DNA of 64,000 nt from Micromonospora chaiyaphumensis (GTDB lineage Bacteria > Actinomycetota > Actinomycetes > Mycobacteriales > Micromonosporaceae): positions 62,001 through 126,000 of the forward strand of contig NZ_FMCS01000001.1 of assembly GCF_900091435.1 (NCBI RefSeq), given 5' to 3'. Under the pieces are notes generated by a model. That model was given only the letters and a program-made list of their open reading frames with translations, did not search any database and was not told where the DNA came from. The translations under genes and the position numbers were made by a program. This document shows, piece by piece, positions 15,788 to 24,698 of this stretch (the stretch's first letter is position 1; every line of letters starts with the position of its first letter).

Positions 15788-17593
15788 GTGACGGACCCCC
15801 GACCGCCGGCACCGATCAGCGACTACGGGCTGCTCGGCGACACCCGCACCGCTGCCCTCGTGAGCGGCGACGGCGCGATCGACTGGCTCTGCGTACCCCG
15901 GTTCGACGGTGAGCCCCTGTTCGGACGCCTCGTGGGCGGCCCCGCCGCGGGGACCTTCCGGGCCGGTCCGGCCACGCCGGCCCCGATCGTCGAGCGGCGT
16001 TACCGGCAGGACACTGCGACGCTGGAGACGACGTGGGAGGTGGGCGGCCGGCGGCTGACCCTCACCGAGTCGATGGTGGCCGAGATCAAGGGACGGCTGC
16101 TGCCCACGACACTGCTCGTGCGACGGCTGTCGGTCGAGGGTGGCGCAGTGGGTGCTGTCGTCGAGTTCGACCCCCGCCTCGGGGTACGGCACCGCCGGCC
16201 CCGACTCCGCCACCGCGGCAACGCCCTGGTGTGCCAGTGGGGGGCGCTGGCCGTATCCCTGGACTGCACACCCGGGGTCACGGTCGAACCGGGCCGGCCC
16301 GCCTCCGTCGAGGTGGCGCCGGGCCGCCCCGTCACCCTCGTCCTCGCCGTGGCGGACCGGGAACCGCTGATCCACGTCGAGCCGGAGGCCGCCTGGGAAC
16401 TCGTCCTCGGCGACGAGGCCCGCTGGCGGGACTGGACGGCCGAGATCCACGGCTCGCTGCCGTTCCGGGAGGCCGTCGTCCGCAGCCTGCTCACCCTGCG
16501 GCTGCTCACCTACTCACCGTCGCAGGCCCCGGTCGCCGCGCCGACGACGTCGTTGCCCGAGAACCCCGGAGGGGCACGCAACTGGGACTACCGCTACGTC
16601 TGGCCCCGGGACGCCAGCATCGGGGTCAACGCGTTCCTCGGCGTCGGCAAGCTCGACGAGGCCCACGGCTTCCTCGCGTGGCTCCTGCACGCCAGCCGGC
16701 TGGAACGCCCGCGCCTGCCGGCACTGTTCACCCTGACCGGCCGCCACGTGCCGCGGGAACGGGAGCTGCCCGGCTGGCCCGGCTACCTCCGCAGCGTGCC
16801 GGTCCGGTCCGGCAACGGCGCCGCCAACCAGCACCAGCTCGACGGCTACGGCTGGGTGGTCGACGCGGCCTGGGTGTTCGTGCAGGCCGGGCACCGCCTC
16901 TACTCCGAGACGTGGCGGGCCGTGCGCGGCTTCGCCGACGTCGTCGCCGGCCGCTGGAACGAGCCCGACGCCGGCATCTGGGAGGTCCGCGAACCCGGCC
17001 ACCACGTGCACTCGAAGCTCATGGGCTGGCTCGCCCTCGACCGGGCACTCCGCATCGGTGACACCCACCCGCTTCCCGACCGGCAACGCCGGCGCTGGCA
17101 GGAGGCCCGGGACGCCATCGCCGCCGAGGTCCGGACGCGGGGCTTCGACCCGGCCCAGGTCAGCTACGTCCGTAGCTACGGAACGCCGGACCTGGATTCG
17201 GCTCTGCTCGTTCTCCCGCTGCTCGGCCTGGACGACGTGGCGTCCCCCCGCGTGCGGGGGACCGTCGACGCCATCCGCGAGCGGCTCTCCGCCGGCGGCC
17301 CGCTGCTCTACCGCTACCCGCCGGGACGCGACGGCCTCGCCGGCACCGAAGGCGCCTTCCTGCCCTGCTCGTTCTGGCTCGTCCAGGCCCTCGCCAGCAC
17401 CGGGCGACGCCGCGAGGCCGAGGAGCTGTTCCAGGAACTGCTCGACCACGCCAGCCCGCTGGGCCTCTACGCCGAGGAACTCGACCCCGCGACCGGCGCC
17501 CACCTCGGAAACTATCCGCAGACGCTGACCCACGCCGCCCTCGTCCAGGCTGCACTCGCGATCCGCGACAGCCCCGATCGAACCCCGACCTGA
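15788..17593 (+). CDS. Glycoside hydrolase family 15 (glucoamylase/trehalase-like)
   Basis: This 601-residue protein has the typical bacterial GH15 layout: an N-terminal beta-sandwich (I-S-D-Y-G-L-L-G-D-T-R-T-A-A-L-V-S, D-G-A-I-D-W-L-C-V-P-R-F-D) and a C-terminal alpha/alpha barrel with N-W-D-Y-R-Y-V-W-P-R-D-A-S at about 265-277. Likely catalytic acids are the Glu of D-A-G-I-W-E (about 399) and of G-T-E-G-A-F (about 521). No signal peptide is present, so it acts in the cytoplasm, on glucan or trehalose; in actinomycetes several such proteins are trehalases. The start is GTG with GGGGAG upstream. Confidence 0.9.
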   Translation: MTDPRPPAPISDYGLLGDTRTAALVSGDGAIDWLCVPRFDGEPLFGRLVGGPAAGTFRAGPATPAPIVERRYRQDTATLETTWEVGGRRLTLTESMVAEIKGRLLPTTLLVRRLSVEGGAVGAVVEFDPRLGVRHRRPRLRHRGNALVCQWGALAVSLDCTPGVTVEPGRPASVEVAPGRPVTLVLAVADREPLIHVEPEAAWELVLGDEARWRDWTAEIHGSLPFREAVVRSLLTLRLLTYSPSQAPVAAPTTSLPENPGGARNWDYRYVWPRDASIGVNAFLGVGKLDEAHGFLAWLLHASRLERPRLPALFTLTGRHVPRERELPGWPGYLRSVPVRSGNGAANQHQLDGYGWVVDAAWVFVQAGHRLYSETWRAVRGFADVVAGRWNEPDAGIWEVREPGHHVHSKLMGWLALDRALRIGDTHPLPDRQRRRWQEARDAIAAEVRTRGFDPAQVSYVRSYGTPDLDSALLVLPLLGLDDVASPRVRGTVDAIRERLSAGGPLLYRYPPGRDGLAGTEGAFLPCSFWLVQALASTGRRREAEELFQELLDHASPLGLYAEELDPATGAHLGNYPQTLTHAALVQAALAIRDSPDRTPT

Positions 17594-17605
17594 CATGATC
17601 ACGAC

Positions 17606-17767
17606 GTGCCCGACCCCGACCACGATCCCACCGACGACAACCCGGCGTCCGAGCTGCCGGCGCCGAGGGTGCGCAGCGAGCTGCTGACGCTGGTCGTGCT
17701 GCTGCTCACCTCGGCCGTGCTGCTGACGGTCTTCTTCTGCTGTGCGGCCTTCTGGGTGTACGGCTGA
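17606..17767 (+). CDS. 53-residue single-pass membrane peptide
   Basis: A GTG opens a 53-codon frame twelve bases after the GH15 stop. The first half is acidic and proline-rich (P-D-P-D-H-D-P-T-D-D-N), the second half is one transmembrane helix (L-V-V-L-L-L-T-S-A-V-L-L-T-V-F-F-C-C-A-A-F). Third positions are strongly G/C. The N-in/C-out arrangement is not certain. Similar tiny membrane proteins are frequent in actinomycetes and unstudied. It is probably in the GH15 transcript. Confidence 0.6.
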   Translation: MPDPDHDPTDDNPASELPAPRVRSELLTLVVLLLTSAVLLTVFFCCAAFWVYG

Positions 17768-17836
17768 TCGCCCTCGCCGTCGGGCGACTGCGGGAACTGG
17801 TCCCGCACGGGTCCGGAGGTCGCCCGAGACAGAGCC

Positions 17837-18250
17837 TCATCGAGAGAGAAACCGCAGGACGGTGTCGCGGACCAGCCGGGCCGGGTCGCGTGGTTTGAGA
17901 CCCGGGTCCAGGGGCGGAGAACTGGCAACGAGTTCAGTTAGCACGGATACCAACTGACCCCGCTCTGCGGGCAGGCCCGACCAGGACGGCTCAGGCAGCC
18001 CGAGCACGTTCACGAGCAGGTCGCCTGGGTAGTAGTCGCCCTCGGCCAGCGGGTCCTGGAGCAGCACGTGTAGCGCGAGAGGCAACAGCGCCGGCACGGC
18101 GATCTGTTGACCGAGCATGAGGCGCAGGTCTTCGACCGTGAATTCGTCCAGCGGCGTACGTGCCAGCGCGGAGCAGCGCCTCACAAGAGCCGATGCGTCC
18201 GGACCGGGATCGGGCCAGGTGGCCCGTTCCAGCTGCTCGATCGTCGTCAC
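17837..18250 (-). CDS. CdiI-type contact-dependent inhibition immunity protein
   Basis: This 137-residue protein resembles the CdiI_2 immunity family: T-I-E-Q-L-E near the start, A-R-T-P-L-D-E-F-T-V-E-D-L-R-L-M-L-G-Q in the middle, and P-L-A-L-H-V-L-L-Q-D-P-L-A-E-G-D-Y-Y-P-G-D-L-L afterwards. Family members bind and neutralise toxin domains delivered by contact. No toxin or secretion gene is next to it, so it is an orphan. I chose the GTG at 18250 because TACCCT (18258-18263 on the complement) ends seven bases before it, a leaderless-promoter pattern; frame continues open to 18295 but would overlap the divergent gene. Confidence 0.78.
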   Translation of the reverse strand: MTTIEQLERATWPDPGPDASALVRRCSALARTPLDEFTVEDLRLMLGQQIAVPALLPLALHVLLQDPLAEGDYYPGDLLVNVLGLPEPSWSGLPAERGQLVSVLTELVASSPPLDPGLKPRDPARLVRDTVLRFLSR

Positions 18251-18278
18251 GACAGTCAGGGTAATTCTGAGTCTCCCT

Positions 18279-18692
18279 GTGGTGGCCACGGGCAACGACG
18301 GTCGGCTCTCGCATCGCGTCCGGGCCGTGCTGCGCCACTACATCGACCACAGCGGTGCCGACGAGGACGCCGCCCACGAGATCTACCACGACGACGCCGT
18401 GCTGGAGTTCCCGCAGTCCGGCGAGCGCTTCGAGGGCGTGGCGAACTTCCGGGAGTGGCGGCGCGCGTACCCGGCCGACGTGGACCTGGAGGTGGTCCGG
18501 GTGCGCGGCGGCGGCGACGCCTGGGTGGCGGAACTGCGCATCCGGTACGACGGCGGCGAGTGGCGGCCCGCCGTCGACATCCTGGAGTTCCGCGGCGACC
18601 GGGTGGCCCGCGAGACGATCTACGTGACCGAGCCCTTCCCGGCACCGGAGTGGCGGTCCCGGTGGCGTGCCGCCCCGGGCCGAGACGGGTGA
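18279..18692 (+). CDS. SnoaL-like/NTF2-fold protein
   Basis: This is a 137-residue protein with an NTF2-like fold: a helical start (V-R-A-V-L-R-H-Y-I-D-H), the D-D-A-V-L-E-F-P-Q-S-G-E-R-F-E-G strand region and the closing strands R-V-A-R-E-T-I-Y-V-T-E-P-F. SnoaL-like proteins are small isomerases, hydrolases or ligand binders. Two adjacent GTG codons (18279, 18282) can start it. It is divergent from the CdiI-like gene across about 28 bases, so their promoters must overlap. Confidence 0.75.
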   Translation: MVATGNDGRLSHRVRAVLRHYIDHSGADEDAAHEIYHDDAVLEFPQSGERFEGVANFREWRRAYPADVDLEVVRVRGGGDAWVAELRIRYDGGEWRPAVDILEFRGDRVARETIYVTEPFPAPEWRSRWRAAPGRDG

Positions 18693-18693
18693 C

Positions 18694-18727
18694 GGGCACC
18701 GTCGCAGCGACGGGACGGGACGTGCCC
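18694..18727. terminator. Stem-loop between SnoaL-like gene and MFS gene
   Basis: GGGCAC (18694-18699) pairs with GTGCCC (18722-18727), and CCGTCGC-A-GCGACGG (18699-18713) forms a second stem inside it. It begins two bases after the SnoaL-like stop, in the 139-base convergent gap. Confidence 0.45.
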
Positions 18728-18831
18728 CGGTCGGCGGGACGGGACCGGCAGGCGAAAGATGCGCGCATCGGTTCGTCCGAGCGGACCTCGGTCACCCTCT
18801 GCCGAGCCGTGCGCGAGAAGTGGCCGGAGGC

Positions 18832-20325
18832 TCACGGCCGACGGCCTCCGGGATCGCGCCCGACTCCTCTCCGACGGGTCAAGGGACGCCGCGGGTGCGG
18901 GGACCAGCCCGGTCCCGGCCTACCCGGCGCACCCACGCCGGTCGCGCCCGGGCCACGCCCGGCCACCCGCCGCGCCCGACAGGTGGTGCCGGACCCCGAA
19001 GCGCCGGGGCCTGCGCGACGAGTCGACCGACGGCCGGCGGAGGCCGTGGGCGTCGCGGCAGTCCGGAGGGGCGGGTCGCTGGGCGGCCCCGGTACCGCAA
19101 CGTCCTGGCCGTGCCGCAGCGGGGACAGCAGCAACGGAACCGGGGCTAGCGTCAGGCCGGCGCCGATGACCAACAGGGTCGAGCGGATGCCGATGAGCTC
19201 CCCGAGGGCGCCGCCGAGCAGGCCGCCGAGCGGCAGCGCGCCCATGACCAGGAACCGCATGGTGGCGTTGACCCGGCACTGGAGGCGTGCGGGCACGGTC
19301 GCCTGCCGGTAGGTGGTCTGAGCGATGCCGTAGACGACCTGGCCGGCGCCACTGCCGAGGAGTCCGACCACGAAGAAGGCCAGGCCCCAGCCGCAGCCGG
19401 TCAGGGGGACCAGGAGGTTGAACGGGCTGCTCGCCACCGCGGACAGCCAGATGGTGCGGGCCAGGCCGATCCGGCGGGCGAGCCGGCCCGCCGTGACGGC
19501 GCCCAGCAGCGCGGCGGCGGGAGCGGCGGACAGCAGCACACCGGCGGCACCGGGCGAGACGCCGACGGTGTCGACGAGGAACAGGATGATCAGGGCGGAG
19601 GCGGCAGTAAACAGCAGGTTGACCAGGGCGCTGGTGGCCGCGATCGCGCGGAGCACCGGATCCCGGAGGACGTGGGACAGTCCCTCCCGGGCCTCGTGGG
19701 CCGTGCCGGCCCGGGCGGGCGGCCGGGGCGCCGGCTCGCGGGCCCGGATCCGGGCCAGGCAGGCGGCACTGATCAGGAAGCTCACGGCGTCGACCAGCAG
19801 GGTGTTCGTCGCGCCGACCAGGTGGGTGAGCCAGCCGCCGAGGCTTGGGCCGGCGACCTGCCCCGAGGAGCGGACGGTCTCCAGCGTGCAGTTGCCGCGG
19901 AGCAGGTCCGCCCGGTGCAGCAGCCTCGGCAGGTACGACTGGTGGCCGATGTCGAACAGCACCCGCATGGCGGCCATGACCGCGGCCGCCGCGATGAGCA
20001 GCGGCAGGGTCAGCCGGCCCAGCGCGGCCGTCACGGTGACCGCGACGAGCGCCGCGCACCGGACCAGATCGGTGGTGATCAGCACCGGCCGGAGCCGCCG
20101 CCGGTCCAGCCAGACCCCGGCCGGCACCCCGAGCAGGAGGAACGCGCCGTTCTGCACGGCCACGAGGACGCCCAACTGCCACGGTGTGGCGTGCAGGAGC
20201 AGCACGGCGATCAGCGGGAACGCGATCGCCGTGACGTCGGTGCCGAGCTGGGTGACCGTCTGGCCGGCGACGAGCAGCCGGAAGTCGGTGGACCGCCAGG
20301 GCAGGCCCTGAGGTCGTACTGTCAT
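18832..20325 (-). CDS. MFS exporter (MFS_3-like) with unusual C-terminal extension
   Basis: This is a 497-residue major facilitator protein with about twelve hydrophobic segments in the first 405 residues. Family marks include F-R-L-L-V-A-G-Q-T-V-T-Q-L-G-T at the start, the L-D-R-R-R-L-R-P-V-L loop 2-3 motif and a central basic loop. Such MFS_3-type transporters export drugs, macrolides or siderophores; the substrate is unknown. Relatives usually end soon after the last helix at roughly 410-420 residues. Here about 90 further residues follow, made almost only of Arg, Gly, Pro, Ala and Ser, which looks like read-through into noncoding DNA after loss of the original stop. The 245 bases upstream (20326-20570) hold its promoter region and the chitinase terminator. 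Confidence 0.8.
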   Translation of the reverse strand: MTVRPQGLPWRSTDFRLLVAGQTVTQLGTDVTAIAFPLIAVLLLHATPWQLGVLVAVQNGAFLLLGVPAGVWLDRRRLRPVLITTDLVRCAALVAVTVTAALGRLTLPLLIAAAAVMAAMRVLFDIGHQSYLPRLLHRADLLRGNCTLETVRSSGQVAGPSLGGWLTHLVGATNTLLVDAVSFLISAACLARIRAREPAPRPPARAGTAHEAREGLSHVLRDPVLRAIAATSALVNLLFTAASALIILFLVDTVGVSPGAAGVLLSAAPAAALLGAVTAGRLARRIGLARTIWLSAVASSPFNLLVPLTGCGWGLAFFVVGLLGSGAGQVVYGIAQTTYRQATVPARLQCRVNATMRFLVMGALPLGGLLGGALGELIGIRSTLLVIGAGLTLAPVPLLLSPLRHGQDVAVPGPPSDPPLRTAATPTASAGRRSTRRAGPGASGSGTTCRARRVAGRGPGATGVGAPGRPGPGWSPHPRRPLTRRRGVGRDPGGRRP

Positions 20326-20532
20326 CTGCGCCCTCGCACGTGCCGTGGTTCCCGTGCGGACACCGCCGCGGGGGAGCCGGCCACCGGCCCGCCGGTCGGC
20401 GGCGGGCGGGAGCGTGCGAAGAGCGGCTCATGGGCGTTGGGGAGACCCGCGGCCCTCGGTCAGAGGTTAGCCCAGCGGCTCGGGCCACGCGCCGGATCGA
20501 CCAGGGCAGGAGGACGTCAATCCGCGCGCCCG

Positions 20533-20566
20533 GCGCGGGGCCCCGCGCGCCTGCGGGGCCCCGCGC
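20533..20566 (-). terminator. Strong stem-loop after the chitinase gene
   Basis: GCGCGGGGCCCC (20533-20544) and GGGGCCCCGCGC (20555-20566) pair perfectly over twelve bases around a ten-base loop, five bases past the chitinase stop. No T-run follows, as is usual in this genome. Confidence 0.75.
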
Positions 20567-20570
20567 GGCC

Positions 20571-21929
20571 TCAGCGGCCCTGGAGGGACTTGACGTTGTC
20601 GCCGAAGGTCCAGCCCTTCGAACCGTCCCAGTTGACCGACCAGGTCATCAGCCCCTTGAGGCTGCCCCGGTAGGTGTTCCACGCCTGCGCCACCAGCGCC
20701 GGGCTCAGGTACCCGCCGCCGGCGCCGATCTGGGCGGGCAGCCCGGGGACCTGCTTGTCGTACGGGACGCGGATGGTGGTGCCCTGCACGACCAGGCCGG
20801 TGTTGAGGCAGTCGGTCTGCACGGTGAAGCCCTGCACGGTGCCGGCCGGGTACGAGTCGCCCGCGCAGCCGTACATCGAGCCGTTGTAGTACTGCATGTT
20901 CAGCCACCAGAGCCGGCCGTTGTCCGCGTACTTCTTGACGATCGGCAGGTACGCGCCCCAGATCGAGCCGTAGGTGACGCTGCCGCCGGTGACGTACGCG
21001 GTCTCGGGGGCCATGGTGAGCCCGAAGCCGGCGGGCATCTGGGCCAGCACCCCGTCGATGATCCGCACGAGGTTGGCCTGCGAGGTGGACAGCTGGTTGA
21101 TGTTGCCGCTGCCGGTCAGCCCGGTCTCGATGTCGATGTCGATGCCGTCGAAGTTGAACCGCTTGAGGATCGGCACGACGGTGGCGACGAACCGGTCGGC
21201 GACCGCGCTGGAGCCGAGGTCGATGCCGGCGGTCGCGCCGCCGATCGACAGCAGGACGGTCAGGCCGGCGGCCTTGGCCTGGCACACCTCGGCGGGGGTG
21301 GGCACCTTGACGCCGGCGTCCATGCCGTTCTCCCAGAGCACGGTGCCGTCGGCGCGGATCACCGGGAACGCCGCGGTGACCACGTTGTAGCCGTGGGCGG
21401 TGATCCGGGAGTCGGTGACCGGGATCCACCCCATGCCGGGGTGCACGCCGTTGGCTGCGCCGTCCCAGTTCTCCCAGTAGCCCTGGAGCACCTTGCCGGC
21501 CGGCCGGGACTTCAGCGCGCAGGTGCTGCCGCCGGGCGGCGTCGTCGAGGTCGGGGTCGGGGTGGGCGTCGCGGTGGGGGACGGTGACGACGTCGGCGTC
21601 GGGGTGGGGGAGGGCGGCTTCGTGGTGGGGCTCGGCGTCGGGGTGCCGCCGTCACACGCGCCCAGGTCGGACCAGAGCGCCGGGGTGGCGGGCGGGGTCC
21701 AGCCGGCGCCCGCCGGCGGGGTGTGCGTCACCAGCGCCTGGTACAGGCGGCCGGCGTAGGTGGCCCGGCTGCCGGCGGTCCAGGTGACCCCTTCCGCCCA
21801 GGCCGGCGCGGAGCAGGCCACCAGGGCGGTCTGCGCGGCGGCGAGCCCGGTGGCGACGGGCAGGGCGGCGGTGGCGGCGAGCAGGGCGGCGCCGCCGAGC
21901 AGTGCGGTCAACCCGCGTCGAAGTCGCAT
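20571..21929 (-). CDS. Secreted GH18 chitinase with N-terminal chitin-binding domain
   Basis: This protein of 452 residues has a signal peptide (basic M-R-L-R-R-G, hydrophobic core, cleavage near A-L-V-A), a carbohydrate-binding module of the CBM5/12 type (about residues 39-92, with W-A-E-G-V-T-W and L-Y-Q-A-L-V-T-H-T-P-P), a Thr/Pro/Ser linker to about 135 and a GH18 catalytic barrel. The catalytic motif is F-D-G-I-D-I-D-I-E with Glu268 as proton donor and Asp266 assisting. It cleaves chitin outside the cell. The ATG at 21929 is fixed by AGGAGG six bases upstream; the earlier ATG at 21944 overlaps that site. The short upstream region has a TTAAC palindrome. Confidence 0.93.
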   Translation of the reverse strand: MRLRRGLTALLGGAALLAATAALPVATGLAAAQTALVACSAPAWAEGVTWTAGSRATYAGRLYQALVTHTPPAGAGWTPPATPALWSDLGACDGGTPTPSPTTKPPSPTPTPTSSPSPTATPTPTPTSTTPPGGSTCALKSRPAGKVLQGYWENWDGAANGVHPGMGWIPVTDSRITAHGYNVVTAAFPVIRADGTVLWENGMDAGVKVPTPAEVCQAKAAGLTVLLSIGGATAGIDLGSSAVADRFVATVVPILKRFNFDGIDIDIETGLTGSGNINQLSTSQANLVRIIDGVLAQMPAGFGLTMAPETAYVTGGSVTYGSIWGAYLPIVKKYADNGRLWWLNMQYYNGSMYGCAGDSYPAGTVQGFTVQTDCLNTGLVVQGTTIRVPYDKQVPGLPAQIGAGGGYLSPALVAQAWNTYRGSLKGLMTWSVNWDGSKGWTFGDNVKSLQGR

Positions 21930-21965
21930 GACATACCTCCTCATCGATGCGCCGGAGGTTATCAG

Positions 21966-21978
21966 TTAACTTTGTTAA
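21966..21978 (-). promoter_or_regulatory. Palindrome upstream of the chitinase gene
   Basis: TTAAC-TTT-GTTAA is a perfect inverted repeat in the AT-rich stretch 21961-21985, 37 bases before the chitinase ATG. In such GC-rich DNA it stands out and is a candidate operator or -10 region; the regulator is unknown. Confidence 0.5.
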
Positions 21979-21997
21979 ATGTAAATGCCTCGTCGGC

Positions 21998-23203
21998 TCA
22001 GGGCGTTGCCGCCACGCCCTCGCGCTGCCGGCGGGCGAACTCGGCGGCCGCGACGCCGAACAGGACGAGCGTGGCGACCAGGCTCAGCATCAGATTCCCC
22101 AGGCGTGGAGCCGCCGGCACGAGGGCGACGGCCGCGAGGACGCCGACCACGTGGGAGAGGGGGACGCGCCCGAGCACTTCGTGGTCGAGGGTGGCCCGGC
22201 CGACCAGGAAGAGCACGACACCGCCGAGCACGAGCGCGGCCTGGTTCGCCTCCGGCCGTGCGCCCGGCTGCGCGATGACCCGGCTGAAGCCCGCCGCCAG
22301 GCCCACCACGCCGACCACCATCAGCCAGTGGGCGTACGGGTTGGTCTGCACCAGCCGGTAGCGGTGCGGGGCCCGCTCGATCGCGCCGCGCAGGCGGGCG
22401 CCGGCGCCGCGGGCGTAGCTCCACCACAGCAGCACGGTCGCGACGAACGCGGTGGCGAACGCGCCGACGCGGTCCATGCTGAACGGCATGTGGCTCAGGG
22501 TCAGGACGGTGACGAGGATCAGCTCGCCCAGGGTGAGGACGTAGATCTGCTGATACCGCTCGGCGAGGTGTTCCGGCACCACCCTGTACCGCGGCAGCGG
22601 GGGCCGGCCGGGGATCGGGAACCGGAAGCCGAACGCCACGTAGTCGACGGCCAGCGCGACCAGCCACACCCCGAGACGGCCGCCGGGATCGGCGACCAGG
22701 CCGCCGGCGAGCCACAGGCTGCCGGAGACGATGGTCCACAGCAGGACCCGGATCGGCCGCTCCCGCTCCGGACGGCTGCGGAGCGCCACGATGATCACCA
22801 GCCCCCGGCTCCAGTTGATGCCGGCCCAGGTGGCGCCGAAGATCAGCCCGTGGCCGTCGAACGCGGTCGGCAGGGCGGCCGACATCAGCATGCCGCCGAA
22901 CATGATGCCCAGCACCACGAGCTGAATGGGGCGCTCCTGAGGGCTGTAGAGGTCGGTGAACGACGTGGTGGTCACCCAGACCGCCCACAGCGTCGACAAC
23001 GTCAGCAGGGCCTGGGCCAGCCCCGTCCAGCCCTCGCCGGCCATCTTCTCCGACGTCAGGGTCAGGGTGGCGATCAGCGAGAGATCGAAGAACAGCTCCA
23101 GAAGATCGGATCGGGAGCCCGCCATCATGGTCCGCGTAACCGACCGACGTCCGCCATCCACCACAGCAGGCCTTCTTGATCTCGCGGCGCCGAGGGCCGT
23201 CAC
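21998..23203 (-). CDS. Low temperature requirement A-like membrane protein
   Basis: The protein of up to 401 residues belongs to the bacterial LtrA family. It starts with the family signature D-L-L-E-L-F-F-D-L-S-L-I-A and has about ten hydrophobic segments, including Q-Q-I-Y-V-L-T-L-G-E-L-I-L-V-T-V, the other conserved block. LtrA was named from cold growth in Listeria; its molecular role is unknown. The frame opens with GTG at 23203, but the two ATG codons at 23128 and 23125 are nearer to the conserved start and may be the true start. It stops 69 bases before the chitinase ATG on the same strand. Confidence 0.82.
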   Translation of the reverse strand: MTALGAARSRRPAVVDGGRRSVTRTMMAGSRSDLLELFFDLSLIATLTLTSEKMAGEGWTGLAQALLTLSTLWAVWVTTTSFTDLYSPQERPIQLVVLGIMFGGMLMSAALPTAFDGHGLIFGATWAGINWSRGLVIIVALRSRPERERPIRVLLWTIVSGSLWLAGGLVADPGGRLGVWLVALAVDYVAFGFRFPIPGRPPLPRYRVVPEHLAERYQQIYVLTLGELILVTVLTLSHMPFSMDRVGAFATAFVATVLLWWSYARGAGARLRGAIERAPHRYRLVQTNPYAHWLMVVGVVGLAAGFSRVIAQPGARPEANQAALVLGGVVLFLVGRATLDHEVLGRVPLSHVVGVLAAVALVPAAPRLGNLMLSLVATLVLFGVAAAEFARRQREGVAATP

Positions 23204-23392
23204 CGAGCTCGGCCGGCGCCCGCCCCGTGGCTCAAGCTAACCGACGTGCGCCGCGGCGATCCGCCGAACGCGGAACCCCGGGGTCGTCGCGGGCGGCGGC
23301 CCACGTTCTTCACTACTTGGTTCACCGCATTAACCTTGGGTGACGTGTCCGGGGCGGGTCGCCGCGGATGGTGACCGGAGAGGTAGGCGGAC

Positions 23393-24655
23393 GTGGACGC
23401 CAGACGCACCACCGTGCGCGACATGCGTCGTGCCAACCGCTCTGTCCTGCTCACCCGGATCTGGCTGGACGGCCCGCTGAGCCGGCACGAGCTGGGGCAG
23501 TCCACCGCGCTCAGCCTGGCCAGCGTGAGCAACCTGGTCGGCGAGATGATCGCCGAGGGCCTGGTCGAGGAGGCCGGCTCGGTCGAGTCCGACGGCGGCC
23601 GTCCCCGGGTCCTGCTCCGGGTCGCCCCCGCCTACGGCTACCTGGTCGGCGCCGACGTCGGCGAGACCCGGGTGCAGGTCGAGCTGTTCGACCTGGCCAT
23701 GACCGCCCTGGCCAAGGCGGAGTACCCGATCGCCGCCGCCGAGCCCGACCCCCGGCGGGTCACCGACCACCTGCTGCACGGCCTCGCCGCGGTGATCGAG
23801 CAGGCCGGCGTCGACCCGGCCGCGGTGCTCGGTTTCGGCGTCGCCGTCTCCGGCACCGTCGAGCGCACCGCCGACGCCGTCGTGCACGCCCAGACCCTCG
23901 GCTGGGACGGCGTGCCGCTCGGCGCCATGCTCCGCGCCGGCACCGACATCCCCGTGCACATCGACAACGGCGCCAAGACCCTCGGCCAGGCCGAGATGTG
24001 GTTCGGCGCCGGGCGCGGCGTCCGGCACGCGGTCGTCGCCCTGGTCGGCTCCGGCGTCGGGGCCTGCGTGGTCGCCGACGGCGTGGGCTACCGCGGCGCG
24101 CACAGCAGCGCCGGCGAGTGGGGGCACACCACCATCGTGTACGGGGGCCGCCGCTGCCGCTGCGGCAACCTCGGCTGCCTGGAGGCGTACGTCGGGGCGG
24201 AAGGGGTGCTGGACCGGTTCCGGCAGGCCAACCGGGGCCGCCCCGCGGCCGGCGGCGACGAGGAGACCGCCTTCGGCGAGCTGCTGCGTGCCAGCAGCCG
24301 CACCGCCGCGAAGGTGCTCGACGACACGGTGGGCTACCTGGGTGCCGGGGTGGCGAACCTCGTGAACCTGTTCAACCCCGAGCGGGTGGTGCTGGGCGGC
24401 TGGGCCGGCCTGGCCCTGGGCGAGCGCTACCTGCCGCAGATCCGCGAGGTCACCGCGCGGCACGCGCTGCGCCAGCCGTACGCCCAGACGTCGATCGAGC
24501 TGTGCCGGCTCGGACCGGACGCGGTCGCGATGGGCGCGGCCACCCTGCCGATGGCCCGGCTGCTGCGCGACGGCGGTGTGCCGCGCGAACCGGCCGCCCG
24601 GCTGTCCCCGGCGCCGGTGCCGCCGGCCCGCCGGCCCCGCACGCGCACCCGCTGA
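23393..24655 (+). CDS. ROK-family transcriptional regulator
   Basis: The 420-residue protein has an N-terminal winged helix (L-S-R-H-E-L-G-Q-S-T-A-L-S-L-A-S-V-S-N-L) and a ROK sugar-kinase-like domain from about residue 80. The zinc site C-R-C-G-N-L-G-C-L-E is present, as are the D-V-G-E-T phosphate loop and S-S-A-G-E-W-G-H-T-T. ROK repressors such as NagC and XylR respond to sugars and control uptake and glycosidase genes. The GTG has GAGAGG at useful spacing. It is convergent with the GH30 gene and near the chitinase, so either may be its target. GGTT-N9-AACC (23321-23337) lies upstream. Confidence 0.9.
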   Translation: MDARRTTVRDMRRANRSVLLTRIWLDGPLSRHELGQSTALSLASVSNLVGEMIAEGLVEEAGSVESDGGRPRVLLRVAPAYGYLVGADVGETRVQVELFDLAMTALAKAEYPIAAAEPDPRRVTDHLLHGLAAVIEQAGVDPAAVLGFGVAVSGTVERTADAVVHAQTLGWDGVPLGAMLRAGTDIPVHIDNGAKTLGQAEMWFGAGRGVRHAVVALVGSGVGACVVADGVGYRGAHSSAGEWGHTTIVYGGRRCRCGNLGCLEAYVGAEGVLDRFRQANRGRPAAGGDEETAFGELLRASSRTAAKVLDDTVGYLGAGVANLVNLFNPERVVLGGWAGLALGERYLPQIREVTARHALRQPYAQTSIELCRLGPDAVAMGAATLPMARLLRDGGVPREPAARLSPAPVPPARRPRTRTR

Positions 24656-24660
24656 GCGAC

Positions 24661-24690
24661 CGGGCCGGCGGCGGGAGCGCCGCCGGCCCG
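24661..24690. terminator. Bidirectional terminator between ROK and GH30 genes
   Basis: CGGGCCGGCGGCG and CGCCGCCGGCCCG pair perfectly over thirteen bases around a GGAG loop, in the 43-base gap between the two convergent stop codons. Confidence 0.8.
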
Positions 24691-24698
24691 GCCCCGGG

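Noticed and set aside
21540..21640. A short tandem-repeat-like tract in the chitinase gene.
   Set aside because: It encodes the Thr/Pro/Ser linker between the binding and catalytic domains and needs no other explanation.
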